A stretch of 64,000 bases of DNA from Natrinema hispanicum (GTDB lineage: Archaea > Halobacteriota > Halobacteria > Halobacteriales > Natrialbaceae): positions 1 to 64,000 of the forward strand of contig NZ_FOIC01000002.1 in assembly GCF_900111485.1 (NCBI RefSeq), written 5' to 3'. The notes beneath the pieces are model-generated. The model did no database searches. It was not told where the DNA came from and saw only the letters and a list, made by a program, of their open reading frames with translations. Each line of letters begins with the position of its first letter. Position 1 is the stretch's first letter. This document shows, in pieces, positions 9,219 through 16,826 of this stretch. A program made the position numbers and the translations under genes.

Positions 9219-9428
9219 ATGACCGACTACACCACGGTGTCGATCCCGAAGGATCTCGCCGATCGCGTCGAGGAGACCATCGAAGGGACGAGTTTTCAGA
9301 GCACGAGCGACCTCGTTCGATTCCTGCTGCGCAGTATCGTCATCCAGCACCAGAAGGAAGGCGAGCTCACCGAAGCCCAGTTCGAAGAGATTACCGAACA
9401 GCTCCGTGGCCTTGGGTATCTCGAGTGA
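9219..9428 (+). CDS. Ribbon-helix-helix (CopG-like) DNA-binding protein
   Basis: A 69-residue protein with the pattern of a ribbon-helix-helix dimer: a beta-strand TTVSIPKDLADRVEE, helix A, the turn region EGTSFQSTSDLVRFLLRSIV and helix B, then a short charged tail ending LRGLGYLE. RHH proteins bind operators as dimers through the N-terminal strand. It stands alone, about 175 bases after the divergent DUF5789-like gene and with no toxin partner beside it, so it is more likely a small regulator than an antitoxin. Targets are unknown. Confidence 0.8.
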   Translation: MTDYTTVSIPKDLADRVEETIEGTSFQSTSDLVRFLLRSIVIQHQKEGELTEAQFEEITEQLRGLGYLE

Positions 9429-9530
9429 AACCGGCTCGAACGCCCCTTTAGCCGGTCGCTGCCGAACAGCCACGAAAGGGGGAACAGCCCTTTTCGGCCT
9501 CGAGATCGTATCCACAGACGGGGGAGAGAC

Positions 9531-9650
9531 ATGCCCCACATTCCGGACTTTCCATCCGACGGCGATGACGACGATGGACGTGACCGGAGCCCCGGCGGCA
9601 TCATCGATCGGATCATTGGGGACGACGAGTTTCCAGTTCCGACCGGGTGA
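9531..9650 (+). CDS. Possible 39-residue acidic mini-protein
   Basis: An ATG at 9531 opens 39 codons ending at the TGA 9648-9650, giving MPHIPDFPSDGDDDDGRDRS then PGGIIDRIIGDDEFPVPTG. The acidic composition and good haloarchaeal codon use (GAC/GGC-rich, third-position G/C) suggest a real gene, but it is short. A dispersed hairpin repeat begins at the very next base, so the repeat may serve as its transcription end. No family is recognised. Confidence 0.35.
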   Translation: MPHIPDFPSDGDDDDGRDRSPGGIIDRIIGDDEFPVPTG

Positions 9651-9738
9651 CTCATACGGTCTGCTGTCCCGATGTCCCGGTGGGACCGCAGTGCGGGTCG
9701 CGATCCCACCGGCACTGACTGACAGGAGTCCGTATCAC
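9651..9738 (-). repeat. Dispersed hairpin repeat, copy A
   Basis: On the minus strand this reads ATACGGA, CTCCTGTCAGTCAGTGCCGG, a stem-loop CCGGTGGGATCGC / GCGGTCCCACCGG, then GACAGCAGACCGTATGAG. Two related copies lie at 49755-49873 and 56959-57049. The stem arms differ from copy B but still pair (one T-G wobble), so structure is kept while sequence changes. The ends carry short inverted CATACGG/CCGTATCA arms. It lies between a 39-codon ORF and the 3' end of a minus-strand gene. Confidence 0.75.
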
Positions 9739-9799
9739 AGGGCCGCTTTTTTCGAGCGCGAATCAGTGTGTAGCACTCCACGGAACCAGCAGCGCTACG

Positions 9800-10222
9800 C
9801 TAGTCCGTCAGCGACTGGTTCGGCGGCGAGGCGTCGATGATCTCGAGGGGGTGGCGCTCGCCGCTGCGGTCGAACGCGGCGAACGACCGGTCGTCGGTTT
9901 GCCAGGGTGGGACGGCGACGAAGACGACCTCGGCAAGGTCGTCCTGTCGCGTTACCTCGAGTTCGCCGACCGGATGGGAGACGAACCGGCCTTGGGCCTG
10001 CCGAGCGGGTGTCGAGAGATCGACACCGAAGACGGCGTTGACGGAGTTGCCGGGATCGGGGAGGAAGAAATCCGTAAAGACCGGTGTCTCGGGATCGAGG
10101 CGGTCCGCACCCTCGAGTTCGCCGGCTAGGGTAACCGAGACGCCCGTCGTCACGTCGTCGGGATCGGCATCGCTGGCCAGGTCCAGCAAGACGTCAATGA
10201 GCGCACGAGTGACGTAGACCAC
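9800..10222 (-). CDS. Conserved haloarchaeal protein of unknown function
   Basis: A 140-residue soluble protein starting MVYVTRALIDVLLDLASDAD. It contains a central VFTDFFLPDPGNSVNAVFGVDLST segment (split here by position about 46-69) and a C-terminal block DLAEVVFVAVPPW. The general strand pattern and the opening VTRALID resemble small JAB/MPN-like domains, but the metal-binding HxH...SxxD motif is absent, so protease or deubiquitinase activity is not supported. The gene ends near repeat copy A and lies 70 bases downstream of the MBL-like gene on the same strand, possibly one transcript. Confidence 0.55.
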   Translation of the reverse strand: MVYVTRALIDVLLDLASDADPDDVTTGVSVTLAGELEGADRLDPETPVFTDFFLPDPGNSVNAVFGVDLSTPARQAQGRFVSHPVGELEVTRQDDLAEVVFVAVPPWQTDDRSFAAFDRSGERHPLEIIDASPPNQSLTD

Positions 10223-10291
10223 AGGCCACCTTTGGGTGGGAAGTAGTTAGAGGTATGCCCTCCAGCAGGTAGAGCGCTTCGCCAGTACGTT

Positions 10292-10975
10292 TCACATCGG
10301 CAGCATGTCCCAAGCCGTCTCGACGTACAGCCGGGGCGCTCGCCGACGGGAACTGGCGAACGCGTCCTCGAGCGCACGCGCAGCACCCTCGAGCACGCCG
10401 GCACCGTGACCGACGAGGACGCGTTCGGGCCTGATGCCGCGAAACGCCGCTCGTGGCGGGTTCAGTCGCAACATCGGATGCACGCCGAGTCGCTCATCAC
10501 CAGCCAGAAAGTAGTCGACGGTCCCGACCGTTTCAGGGACGACGAGTGTGCCGTCGGCTGGATTGTAGAGGGCGACTTCCTGCCAGAAGCGGCTATCGAC
10601 GACGGTGTGTGCACGGATTCCAGTGTCCGAAAGTTCGTCACTGAAGCGGGCGACCGCAGTGTCAATATCGCCAGTCACGCCATCGAAGAACTCGGGGAGG
10701 TAGACCGGCACGCGATGCCGCTTCGCGATGGTGGCGGCGTCGCGTTTGTGCCGATCGAGCGTGACGACGACGCCAGCCACGTCGCCGAACTCGGCGAACA
10801 ACTCGTCGATCCCCGCAGCGTCGACCGGATCGATCACCCATACCTCGCCGTCGACTGCGAGGGCGTGGCTGGCGCGTTGCATTCGTTCGTCGGGATGGGC
10901 GAGCCAGCCGACACCACCCTCGAACCGATCGATCTCACGGAAATCGGTCGCACGCTCGTCAACGCGAAAGGACAT
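10292..10975 (-). CDS. Metallo-beta-lactamase-fold-like protein with altered metal motif
   Basis: This 227-residue protein starts MSFRVDERATDFREIDRFEG at 10975; the frame continues upstream but with an un-haloarchaeal, basic sequence. A TATA element (CATAAAATC on the plus strand, about 11000) lies 27 bases from this ATG, fitting a leaderless start. The order of strands (VWVIDP, GVVVTLDRHKRDA, VVPETVGTVDYFLAGDERLG, RVLVGHGAGV) looks like the MBL fold, but the canonical HxHxDH is replaced by DRHKRD. It may be a degenerate or differently metallated member; the reaction is unknown. The next gene downstream on the same strand is the unknown protein at 9800-10222. Confidence 0.6.
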   Translation of the reverse strand: MSFRVDERATDFREIDRFEGGVGWLAHPDERMQRASHALAVDGEVWVIDPVDAAGIDELFAEFGDVAGVVVTLDRHKRDAATIAKRHRVPVYLPEFFDGVTGDIDTAVARFSDELSDTGIRAHTVVDSRFWQEVALYNPADGTLVVPETVGTVDYFLAGDERLGVHPMLRLNPPRAAFRGIRPERVLVGHGAGVLEGAARALEDAFASSRRRAPRLYVETAWDMLPM

Positions 10976-11141
10976 ACCCCTGTGTATGGACGCAGCACTC
11001 ATAAAATCACGTCGCAGAGTGGCAGCCGGCCGGCAGCGATACCACAAGCCGCCGATGCGACGCTGAACGTCTCGACGACGGGATTCGACGGTTGGACGAC
11101 AATCCTTTTTCTCTGCCGACACCTCGGTCGAGCTATATCGA

Positions 11142-11471
11142 ATGCCAGCACTGATTCCGGACATCGTCGCAACAGTCGTTGCGCTGACGCTCGCCCAACA
11201 ACTCGAGCAGACGATCAGTTTCGGGATCTTCGTTCTCGGTGGGGCGCTAGCGGTACTCAGCGCGCTGGCGTGGCGACGAGAACGCGACCGGCGCATGGCC
11301 GTCGTCGCCGTCGGCTATCTCATGTTCGCGATCTACGGATTCGTCGTCTTCCTTGAGTACTATCTCCTGCCGTATCTCACTGTTCGGACCGTCGAGTTGT
11401 TGGAACACAGCGTGGCAGCGCTCATTCTCGTGGGACTGCTCGCGTTCTTCGTCGCGCTGACCCGGGAGTGA
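11142..11471 (+). CDS. Small three-helix membrane protein (DUF7521-like)
   Basis: A 109-residue protein with about three membrane helices: ISFGIFVLGGALAVLSALAW (residues about 25-44), a second around MAVVAVGYLMFAIYGFVVFL, and a third near the C-terminus (ALILVGLLAFFVAL). It overlaps or abuts the following winged-helix regulator (stop at 11471, next ATG at 11474), so the pair is almost certainly co-transcribed. Such membrane-protein/winged-helix pairs are common in haloarchaea and may form a sensing unit, but no ligand is known. The DUF7521 name is a recollection from the arrangement rather than a motif match. Confidence 0.6.
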   Translation: MPALIPDIVATVVALTLAQQLEQTISFGIFVLGGALAVLSALAWRRERDRRMAVVAVGYLMFAIYGFVVFLEYYLLPYLTVRTVELLEHSVAALILVGLLAFFVALTRE

Positions 11472-11473
11472 CC

Positions 11474-12013
11474 ATGACGGACTCCGACCCGGGCGATGAA
11501 CCAGAACTGGAACTCCAATCGCGGCGAACGATCTATCAGCACGTCCGCGACAGTCCAGGGACTCATTTTCGCGCTCTCCTCGACGGCCTCGAGTACGCAC
11601 AGGGGACGCTGCAGTATCATCTCCGCTGGCTGGAAGATCAGGGACTACTCGAGGAGTCGGACGACGGCAAGTACACGCGATACTATCCGGCAGAGGAATT
11701 CGACGAAATCGATCAGGCGGTCATGAACGCGCTCCGACGCGAGTACGCCCGTCGAATCATCGCCCACCTCGTCGTCGAGGGTGCGCTCTCGACCGCCGCG
11801 TTGAGTGATCGCCTCGAGCGCTCGCCATCGACAGTGTCGTGGCACCTCTCGAAACTCGAGGAGGCGGATCTTGTGACCAAGGAGCGACAGGGCCGGAGCG
11901 TCGAATACGAATTGCGCGACCCGGAGCGCGTGCAGTATCTCTATACCGTCCATCGACGGACGTTCACCGATCGGGTCGTCGACCGGCTGTTCGACCTCTG
12001 GGATAGCTACTGA
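11474..12013 (+). CDS. Transcription regulator with two winged helix-turn-helix domains
   Basis: A 179-residue DNA-binding protein with two winged helices. The first (about residues 15-75) contains GTHFRALLDGLEYAQGTLQY, HLRWLEDQGLL and the wing GKYTRYYP; the second (about 85-150) contains LSDRLERSPSTVSWHLSKLE and the wing GRSVEYEL. This tandem arrangement is typical of haloarchaeal regulators near ArsR/MarR. It starts three bases after the small membrane protein gene and probably acts with it. A GTG two codons upstream (11468) would also open the frame; the ATG is preferred. Target genes are unknown. Confidence 0.8.
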   Translation: MTDSDPGDEPELELQSRRTIYQHVRDSPGTHFRALLDGLEYAQGTLQYHLRWLEDQGLLEESDDGKYTRYYPAEEFDEIDQAVMNALRREYARRIIAHLVVEGALSTAALSDRLERSPSTVSWHLSKLEEADLVTKERQGRSVEYELRDPERVQYLYTVHRRTFTDRVVDRLFDLWDSY

Positions 12014-12014
12014 C

Positions 12015-12560
12015 CTATTGCTTCGCGGTCGCAGGTGTCGACAGCCGCCCGCTGGCCACCAGCAGGCGCAACAGCAGGACGTAGCCGAGGAACGCGATCG
12101 CCGGGCCGAAGACCGGGCGGATCAGCCCTGCGACATCGGTCCCGATAGCAGCAGCATGGATGGTCGCAAACACAAAGCCGCCGTAGGCGAACGCGTGGAC
12201 GACGCGCGGTCCCCAGGGACGGTCGAACCGCTGTGCGTCGAGAAAGGTGAGGACTGCGACGATGAGTACCTGCAGCGCCCCGGCGCCGACCACGACGCCG
12301 GCGATCAGGTACGTCGTCGAGTAGGCGGGCTGGGGGACCGATCCGGTGACGATGAACCAAGTGTCGAGAACGCCGAGGACGCCGTGGAGGAGCGTCACGA
12401 GCATCGCGAACACTGACACCTCGATGTGGGTCCGCCGGGCGAGTCGGTAGAGCGGGCCGAACGACCGCGCGGTGTAGAGAATCCCCGTCAGGACCGCCAG
12501 ATACAGCGCGGGATAAGCGACCAGCGCCGCACCACGGTCGAGATACCAGATGAGCTCCAT
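12015..12560 (-). CDS. Bis-heme transmembrane protein, ferric-reductase-like
   Basis: A 181-residue membrane protein with about five hydrophobic helices. Its only histidines form two spaced pairs, H45/H59 (H-x13-H) and H122/H135 (H-x12-H), the arrangement by which ferric reductase/NADPH-oxidase-type domains hold two stacked b hemes across the membrane. No flavin or NADPH domain is attached, so another protein must feed electrons. The start at 12560 is shared with the stop of the preceding gene (TGATG), implying coupled translation. It ends the operon with ApbE and the thrombospondin-repeat protein, suggesting trans-membrane electron transfer. Direction and substrate are unknown. Confidence 0.75.
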   Translation of the reverse strand: MELIWYLDRGAALVAYPALYLAVLTGILYTARSFGPLYRLARRTHIEVSVFAMLVTLLHGVLGVLDTWFIVTGSVPQPAYSTTYLIAGVVVGAGALQVLIVAVLTFLDAQRFDRPWGPRVVHAFAYGGFVFATIHAAAIGTDVAGLIRPVFGPAIAFLGYVLLLRLLVASGRLSTPATAKQ

Positions 12561-12847
12561 CACGAGGCCCCCGTGGTCTCGACGACGTCCGGACAGCCGT
12601 CGCCGTCCTGAAAGCCGTTCGTTGTCTCCGGTCGCGTCGGGCACTGATCTGCGTTGTCACGAACCCCGTCACCGTCGTAATCGTTCGGTGCCTGTCGCGT
12701 CGGCACCGTTGAGTCGACGAGATCCGCCTGCTTGCGGTCGACCGCCTGCGCCTCGCGAACGTCTGCGATCCCCCACAGCACCGGCACCGTTGCGATAAGT
12801 AACACAACAGCGACGACTGTGATCGTCCCGCTATGCGACGTGCTCAT
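12560..12847 (-). CDS. Membrane-anchored thrombospondin type-3 repeat protein with C-terminal TTGAS
   Basis: A 95-residue protein with one N-terminal membrane helix (about residues 8-28, VVAVVLLIATVPVLWG), a short stalk, and a calcium-binding thrombospondin type-3 motif at 56-87 (DYDGDGVRDNADQCPTRP, then NGFQDGDGCPD) whose aspartates and two cysteines (C69, C85) are intact. It ends DVVETTGAS. This tail resembles the D-x-x-(S/T)-G-A-(S/T) motif to which ApbE attaches FMN by a phosphoester bond, and ApbE is encoded by the overlapping upstream gene. The longer upstream frame is the ApbE overlap and is not used. That this protein is the ApbE substrate is an inference. Confidence 0.7.
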   Translation of the reverse strand: MSTSHSGTITVVAVVLLIATVPVLWGIADVREAQAVDRKQADLVDSTVPTRQAPNDYDGDGVRDNADQCPTRPETTNGFQDGDGCPDVVETTGAS

Positions 12848-13700
12848 CGAATCCCTCCGTCGTCCGAAAGACGCCGTCGTGGACCACGAACGCCTCGAGG
12901 CCCGGCCACGCCTCCGCACTCTCGAGCGCACCCGAAAGCGGTAGTGCAGCGAGCGTCGTCGCGAGCGCGTCGGCTTCCATGCAGTCGCGGTTGGCGACTA
13001 CGGTGACCGACTCGTGGCGCGCGCCGAGTCGCTCGCTCGTCGGATCGTAGACGTGATCGACGCCGTCGCGCTCCCGGCGATAGCCACCGGAGGTGGCGAC
13101 GTTCCAGTCAGTCTCGAGGACTTTGAGCGGCCGCGAATCCCCGTAAGGACTTTCGACGGCAATCGGCCCGGTCGGCGGCGACATATCGCCACCGCCGCTG
13201 ACGAAACCACGCCGGCCCGGTCCCGACACCGCAACGGCTGCGCGGTCGACGATGTAGCCTTTCGCGAGACCATTGAGGTCGAGTTCCGTTTCGGTGACGA
13301 CGCGGTCGCCGTCGACGCGTACCGACCCAGTCTCGAACGTCGCCGACACCGTCTCGCGGTCGCCGCGGAGGTACGCCTTCAGATCGTGTTCGACCGCTCC
13401 ATACCGAATGTCGAAGACGCCGTCGGTGCGCTCCCCGTACTCAAGGCCGCGTCGAACCAGTCGGGCGACGTGTTCGTTCTCGACGCGTCCTGTCCGGTTG
13501 AGACGCGCGACCGCGCTGTCTGGATCGAACGCGTCGAGTTCGGCCTCGAGCGATAGCGCGGTGTTTCGCGCGCGTTCGGCAACGCTCTCGGCACGGTAGC
13601 CGCTCGTTTGGATCGAGAAGTCGGTGTCACAGCACCGAAACTCGAGTCTGGCGCCACCGAGTCGCGCCCGGGCGGCGCTGAGAGTGTCTGCCAGACTCAT
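12831..13700 (-). CDS. apbE: FAD:protein FMN transferase (ApbE)
   Basis: A 289-residue ApbE-family enzyme, which splits FAD with a divalent metal and links FMN to a threonine or serine of a target protein. Visible motifs are DLNGLAKGYIVDRA, the FAD-binding FVSGGGDM, VATSGGYRR, HVYDPTSER and the metal-binding CMEADALATTLAAL. Many bacterial ApbE proteins are exported lipoproteins, but no signal peptide is seen here, so it may act in the cytoplasm or before target export. It overlaps the thrombospondin-repeat gene by 17 bases and begins three bases after the stop of the acidic exported protein, placing it in a four-gene redox operon. Confidence 0.9.
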   Translation of the reverse strand: MSLADTLSAARARLGGARLEFRCCDTDFSIQTSGYRAESVAERARNTALSLEAELDAFDPDSAVARLNRTGRVENEHVARLVRRGLEYGERTDGVFDIRYGAVEHDLKAYLRGDRETVSATFETGSVRVDGDRVVTETELDLNGLAKGYIVDRAAVAVSGPGRRGFVSGGGDMSPPTGPIAVESPYGDSRPLKVLETDWNVATSGGYRRERDGVDHVYDPTSERLGARHESVTVVANRDCMEADALATTLAALPLSGALESAEAWPGLEAFVVHDGVFRTTEGFDEHVA

Positions 13701-13702
13701 CG

Positions 13703-13987
13703 TCAGTCTTCCTCGTATTCCTCTTCGTATTCTTCGTGCTCCTCATACTCCTCTTCATGTTCTTCGTACTCGTCGTCCTCGTGTTCACCACCGCCTTGCG
13801 TCCCGACCGCCGGCGTGAAGTCTTCGTTCGGTGCTGGCGCGTCGCTTGCGACCGCCGGGTTCTCACTATCGGTCAGCGAGTCGACGCCGAGTCCGGGGGC
13901 TGCCAGCGCGAGCGCGACGACGCTAGTTAGCACCGCGCCGGCGAGCGTGAGCGAAACGAGTCTGTTCGTCGGAACTGGGATTCTCAT
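13703..13987 (-). CDS. Exported acidic protein with Glu/Asp/Tyr/His tail
   Basis: A 94-residue protein with a signal peptide or membrane anchor at residues about 10-30 (SLTLAGAVLTSVVALALAA), a short linker rich in Ala/Pro, and a tail from residue 68 made almost only of Glu, Asp, Tyr and His (three His, four Tyr). No folded domain is recognised. As first gene of the ApbE operon it may bind metal or cations outside the cell near the redox proteins; this is a guess from composition. The ApbE start lies just after its stop. The tail-coding bases are a degenerate GAA/GAG repeat, prone to length variation. Confidence 0.6.
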   Translation of the reverse strand: MRIPVPTNRLVSLTLAGAVLTSVVALALAAPGLGVDSLTDSENPAVASDAPAPNEDFTPAVGTQGGGEHEDDEYEEHEEEYEEHEEYEEEYEED

Positions 13988-14133
13988 TGGACAGGTGCAG
14001 CTAGCTCACGGCCTTATCTATCGTTTCGCGTCCATCGGTCGAATGTTCGTCCAACCGTCGAATCGTCCGGCAGCGCCGACACCGGTCGCAGACCGCCGAC
14101 GGTTCTTTATCCCTCCTTCGAGTAACCTGCGTC

Positions 14134-14820
14134 ATGCTAACAGGGCTTTCCTGGCTGGCACTCGAGGTCAAATATCTCGAGCCGGCGCGGGCGTTTTACG
14201 AAGAACGGCTGGGACTGTCCGTCCGCAAGCGCGGGGACGATGAAATAGTTGCGACGGCCGGCGAGACCGATCTCGTGCTCCGCCGGCCGAGTGGACTCCC
14301 TCGAGGTGGCCTCCACACTCACTACGCGTTCGCGATCCCCGACGACGAGTACGACGAGTGGTGGGACCGCCTCTCCGAGACCCACGATCTCGAGGAGGCA
14401 CAGTTCGGTCCCGCGCGGTCGCTGTACCTGTACGACCCGGACGGCAACTGCGTCGAACTCGGCCAGCAGGACGTCGCCGGCCCGGGGATCGACGGCATCT
14501 TCGAGGTCGTCCTCGAAGTCGAATATATCGACCGCGCGCGAGACTTCTACGAGGAACTGGGCTTCGAAACCGTCGACGAGGGCGACGACCGAACCCGGAT
14601 ACGACTCCACGGGCCGATGGCGCTGGAACTCTGGGAACCCCACTTGGGACTTGCCGACGCCCGCGGCGGCGTCCACGTCGACCTCGGTTTCGAGACGGAC
14701 CAACCGAGGGCGGCACTCGAGGCAGTTCGTGATCGCGTCCAGACAGTCGATCGGGAGACCGACGACGAGATCGTCGCTCGCGATCCGGACGGTCACGTCC
14801 TGACGTTCCTCGCACCGTGA
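14134..14820 (+). CDS. Two-domain VOC (glyoxalase/extradiol dioxygenase fold) protein
   Basis: A 228-residue protein made of two beta-alpha-beta-beta-beta VOC modules: residues about 1-110 (LALEVKYLEPARAFYEERLG through LYLYDPDGNCVELGQQD) and 118-228 (EVVLEVEYIDRARDFYEELG through VARDPDGHVLTFL). The YDPDGN(C)xELG segment is the usual place of a metal-ligand glutamate. The family covers glyoxalases, dioxygenases and drug-binding proteins, so the reaction cannot be fixed. A TTTAT box about 27 bases upstream supports a leaderless start. It is divergent from the redox operon, sharing about 145 bases of promoter region. Confidence 0.75.
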   Translation: MLTGLSWLALEVKYLEPARAFYEERLGLSVRKRGDDEIVATAGETDLVLRRPSGLPRGGLHTHYAFAIPDDEYDEWWDRLSETHDLEEAQFGPARSLYLYDPDGNCVELGQQDVAGPGIDGIFEVVLEVEYIDRARDFYEELGFETVDEGDDRTRIRLHGPMALELWEPHLGLADARGGVHVDLGFETDQPRAALEAVRDRVQTVDRETDDEIVARDPDGHVLTFLAP

Positions 14821-14877
14821 ACGTGCCCGCAGCCCTATTACCGTCCTCGTGGAAGGGCGATAGACGGCGAAACACGA

Positions 14878-16251
14878 ATGGTTCGATCGACAGTCGCGGC
14901 AGCAACTGACCGACTCACTCGAAACCACGTTCGGATCGTTTTCCTCACGATACTCATCGCGTGCGCTGCGGGAATTATCTTCAACGCAGCTGGCGAGTCC
15001 GCGAGCGAACGGACGGCTGCACCCGCCGATGCGCCCCCAGCCGATACCCACACCGTCATCACGCAGTCGGGACGGGCCGGTAATATCCTCGCGTACGCGC
15101 CCAACGGAAGTCGCATCTACGCGAACGATACCCACACGAAGTACTACGACGTCGATCCCGTCGAAAACGAGTCGATGACCGTCGAGTACGCCGCGACGGA
15201 CACGCTGTATGCCGACAGTCCCCGCTGTCAGGACCCGCCCTGTGCGCGCAACGTCATCGAACGGGCGAACCTCTCGACGGGCGAGGTGACCGAGGTCTAC
15301 GCCCAGTACGTTTATCGAGAGACCGCCGGCGAGTGGCACGACGCCGACCGGATCGACGACCAACACATCGTCGTCGCCGACATCGCCGCCGATCAGGTGT
15401 TCATGGTCGACACCCAATCCGAGATGATCGAGTGGACCTGGGATGCCCAGCACGACTACCCCGTCGAGGGCGGTGGCTCCTACCCCGGCAACTGGGTCCA
15501 CCTCAACGACGTCGAGGTCCTCGCAGACGGGCGCGTGATGGCCAGCCTCCGCAACCAAGATCAGGTCGTCTTCATCGATCCCGAGACCGGACTGGCAGCG
15601 GACTGGACGCTTGGAGCAGAAAACGAGTATTCGATTCTAAACGAGCAACACAACCCGGACTACATTCCCGAAGCACGCGGCGGTCCCGCCGTCGTCGTCG
15701 CGGACTCCGAAAACGGCCGCGTCCAGGAGTTCCAGCGCGAAAACGGAGCCTGGAACCGGAGCTGGGTCTGGTCCGACGACCGGCTGCAGTGGCCCCGCGA
15801 CGCCGACCGGCTGCCAACCGGGAACACGCTCATCACCGATACTGGTGGCGAGCGCGTCCTCGAGGTCAACCAAAGTGGCGACATCGTCTGGCAACTCGAG
15901 ACACCACATCCTTACGACGCCGAACGACTCGAGACCGGCGACGAGAGCACCGGCGGACAGAGCGCAGCGGCGCTCGGCCTCGAGTCGCGGACGAGCGGCG
16001 CTGACGACGGAGGTCGGCAAAACGTCGATCTCGGCGTCTTCGATCCGATCGTCGATCGGGTTCGGTCGGTCGTTCCGTCTCACGTCGTCACGTTCGTCGT
16101 CTACGCCAGCCCGTCGTGGCTGGGGCTGTCCGCTCTCGGACCGGTGACCGTCGGCCTCGCGACGGCGCTCCTCTGGGGGTGTGTCGAACTCAGATGGGCG
16201 CTTCGCGCACGGGGAATCCGGATTCGCTGGCCCGTGTACAAAGAGAAATAG
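14878..16251 (+). CDS. Arylsulfotransferase-like beta-propeller membrane protein
   Basis: A 457-residue protein with a membrane helix near residues 20-37 (VFLTILIACAAGIIF), a large extracellular part and a second helical hairpin near the C-terminus (about 405-440). The central part has propeller-like repeats (HIVVADIAADQVFMVDTQ, WVHLNDVEVLADGRVMAS, TGNTLITDTGGERVLEVNQS) as in the arylsulfotransferase (ASST) superfamily, including WVHLNDVEVL, which recalls the histidine region of those enzymes. It may transfer sulfate between phenolic compounds or merely keep the fold. It follows the VOC gene by 57 bases on the same strand. Substrate unknown. Confidence 0.7.
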   Translation: MVRSTVAAATDRLTRNHVRIVFLTILIACAAGIIFNAAGESASERTAAPADAPPADTHTVITQSGRAGNILAYAPNGSRIYANDTHTKYYDVDPVENESMTVEYAATDTLYADSPRCQDPPCARNVIERANLSTGEVTEVYAQYVYRETAGEWHDADRIDDQHIVVADIAADQVFMVDTQSEMIEWTWDAQHDYPVEGGGSYPGNWVHLNDVEVLADGRVMASLRNQDQVVFIDPETGLAADWTLGAENEYSILNEQHNPDYIPEARGGPAVVVADSENGRVQEFQRENGAWNRSWVWSDDRLQWPRDADRLPTGNTLITDTGGERVLEVNQSGDIVWQLETPHPYDAERLETGDESTGGQSAAALGLESRTSGADDGGRQNVDLGVFDPIVDRVRSVVPSHVVTFVVYASPSWLGLSALGPVTVGLATALLWGCVELRWALRARGIRIRWPVYKEK

Positions 16252-16325
16252 CCGTCCGTCTTTCACCAGTTGCAAGAAGCGGTCCGCCGAGCCGACGACT
16301 GGTGCCTCGAGTCCGGATGGGAGCG

Positions 16326-16703
16326 TTATGTACCCGCTGCGAGTGCGTGTGCGATCTCGAGCAACTGGAGTGCAGCAGTGTCACCGATCCGATAGTAGGT
16401 CCACTTGCCTTGGCGTCGCGTCTTGACCAGTCCCGCGTCTTTGAGCTCTCGCAGATGACTCGCCACCGTCGACTGGGGCGCGTCGAGGACAACCTGTAAC
16501 TCACATGCACACAGTTCGCCTTCTTTGAGCGCCTCGAGGATTCGGATCCGGTGTTCGTTCGCCAGCGCTTTGAACACGCCAAGCTGTGCGTCCACCTGTT
16601 CGTCGTCCGGTGCGAGTTCGAACAGCGACGTCAGTCGGTTTTCGGGGTCCTCGTAGAGTCGGTCCAGCGTCTGCCGTGTCGATTCGGGCACTGAGTCACT
16701 CAT
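16326..16703 (-). CDS. arsR: ArsR/SmtB-family metalloregulator (first)
   Basis: A 125-residue winged-helix repressor. The domain from about residue 40 contains FKALANEHRIRILEALKEGE, the metal-sensing ELCACELQ (Cys-x-Cys in helix alpha3, as in arsenic-responsive ArsR), the recognition helix LDAPQSTVASHLRELKDAGL and the wing RRQGKWTYYRIG. Binding of As(III) or another soft metal should release it from DNA. A 24-codon ORF precedes it, and the promoter motif upstream is nearly repeated in front of the thioredoxin/permease genes, suggesting this regulator controls both transcripts. The N-terminal 40 residues are acidic and specific to haloarchaea. Confidence 0.85.
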   Translation of the reverse strand: MSDSVPESTRQTLDRLYEDPENRLTSLFELAPDDEQVDAQLGVFKALANEHRIRILEALKEGELCACELQVVLDAPQSTVASHLRELKDAGLVKTRRQGKWTYYRIGDTAALQLLEIAHALAAGT

Positions 16704-16709
16704 CGTTGC

Positions 16710-16784
16710 TTATTGCTCTCCATCGTTAGTCGATCCTGCGCCGGCGAATGCAGCCGCAATCTTGCCGAACAACGAATTAGCCAT
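16710..16784 (-). CDS. Short ORF ahead of arsR
   Basis: The ATG at 16784 opens 24 codons (MANSLFGKIAAAFAGAGSTN then DGEQ) ending six bases before the arsR ATG at 16703. It begins right at the promoter motif shared with the thioredoxin/permease operon, and an ORF starts at the same place in that promoter copy. It may be a small amphipathic peptide or only a leader; no family is recognised. Confidence 0.35.
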   Translation of the reverse strand: MANSLFGKIAAAFAGAGSTNDGEQ

Positions 16785-16826
16785 ACATATCGATAAAGGC
16801 CGTTTTAATACTAAAGGTTTCGATCA
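16782..16826 (-). promoter_or_regulatory. Promoter/operator motif shared by arsR and the permease operon (copy 1)
   Basis: The plus strand reads CATACATATCGATAAAG near the ATG and GGTTTCGAT about 30 bases further, with a TAATACTAAA box between. Copy 2 at 18315-18360 has CATACATATCGACAAAG and CGTTTCGATA. The ATCGA and TCGAT ends form an inverted pair that flanks the TATA region, a plausible ArsR operator. Confidence 0.5.

Noticed and set aside
13608-14243. 211-codon plus-strand frame with serine/tyrosine repeats
   Set aside because: The repetitive part is the complement of the Glu-rich tail of the exported acidic protein; it also crosses the promoter of the VOC gene.
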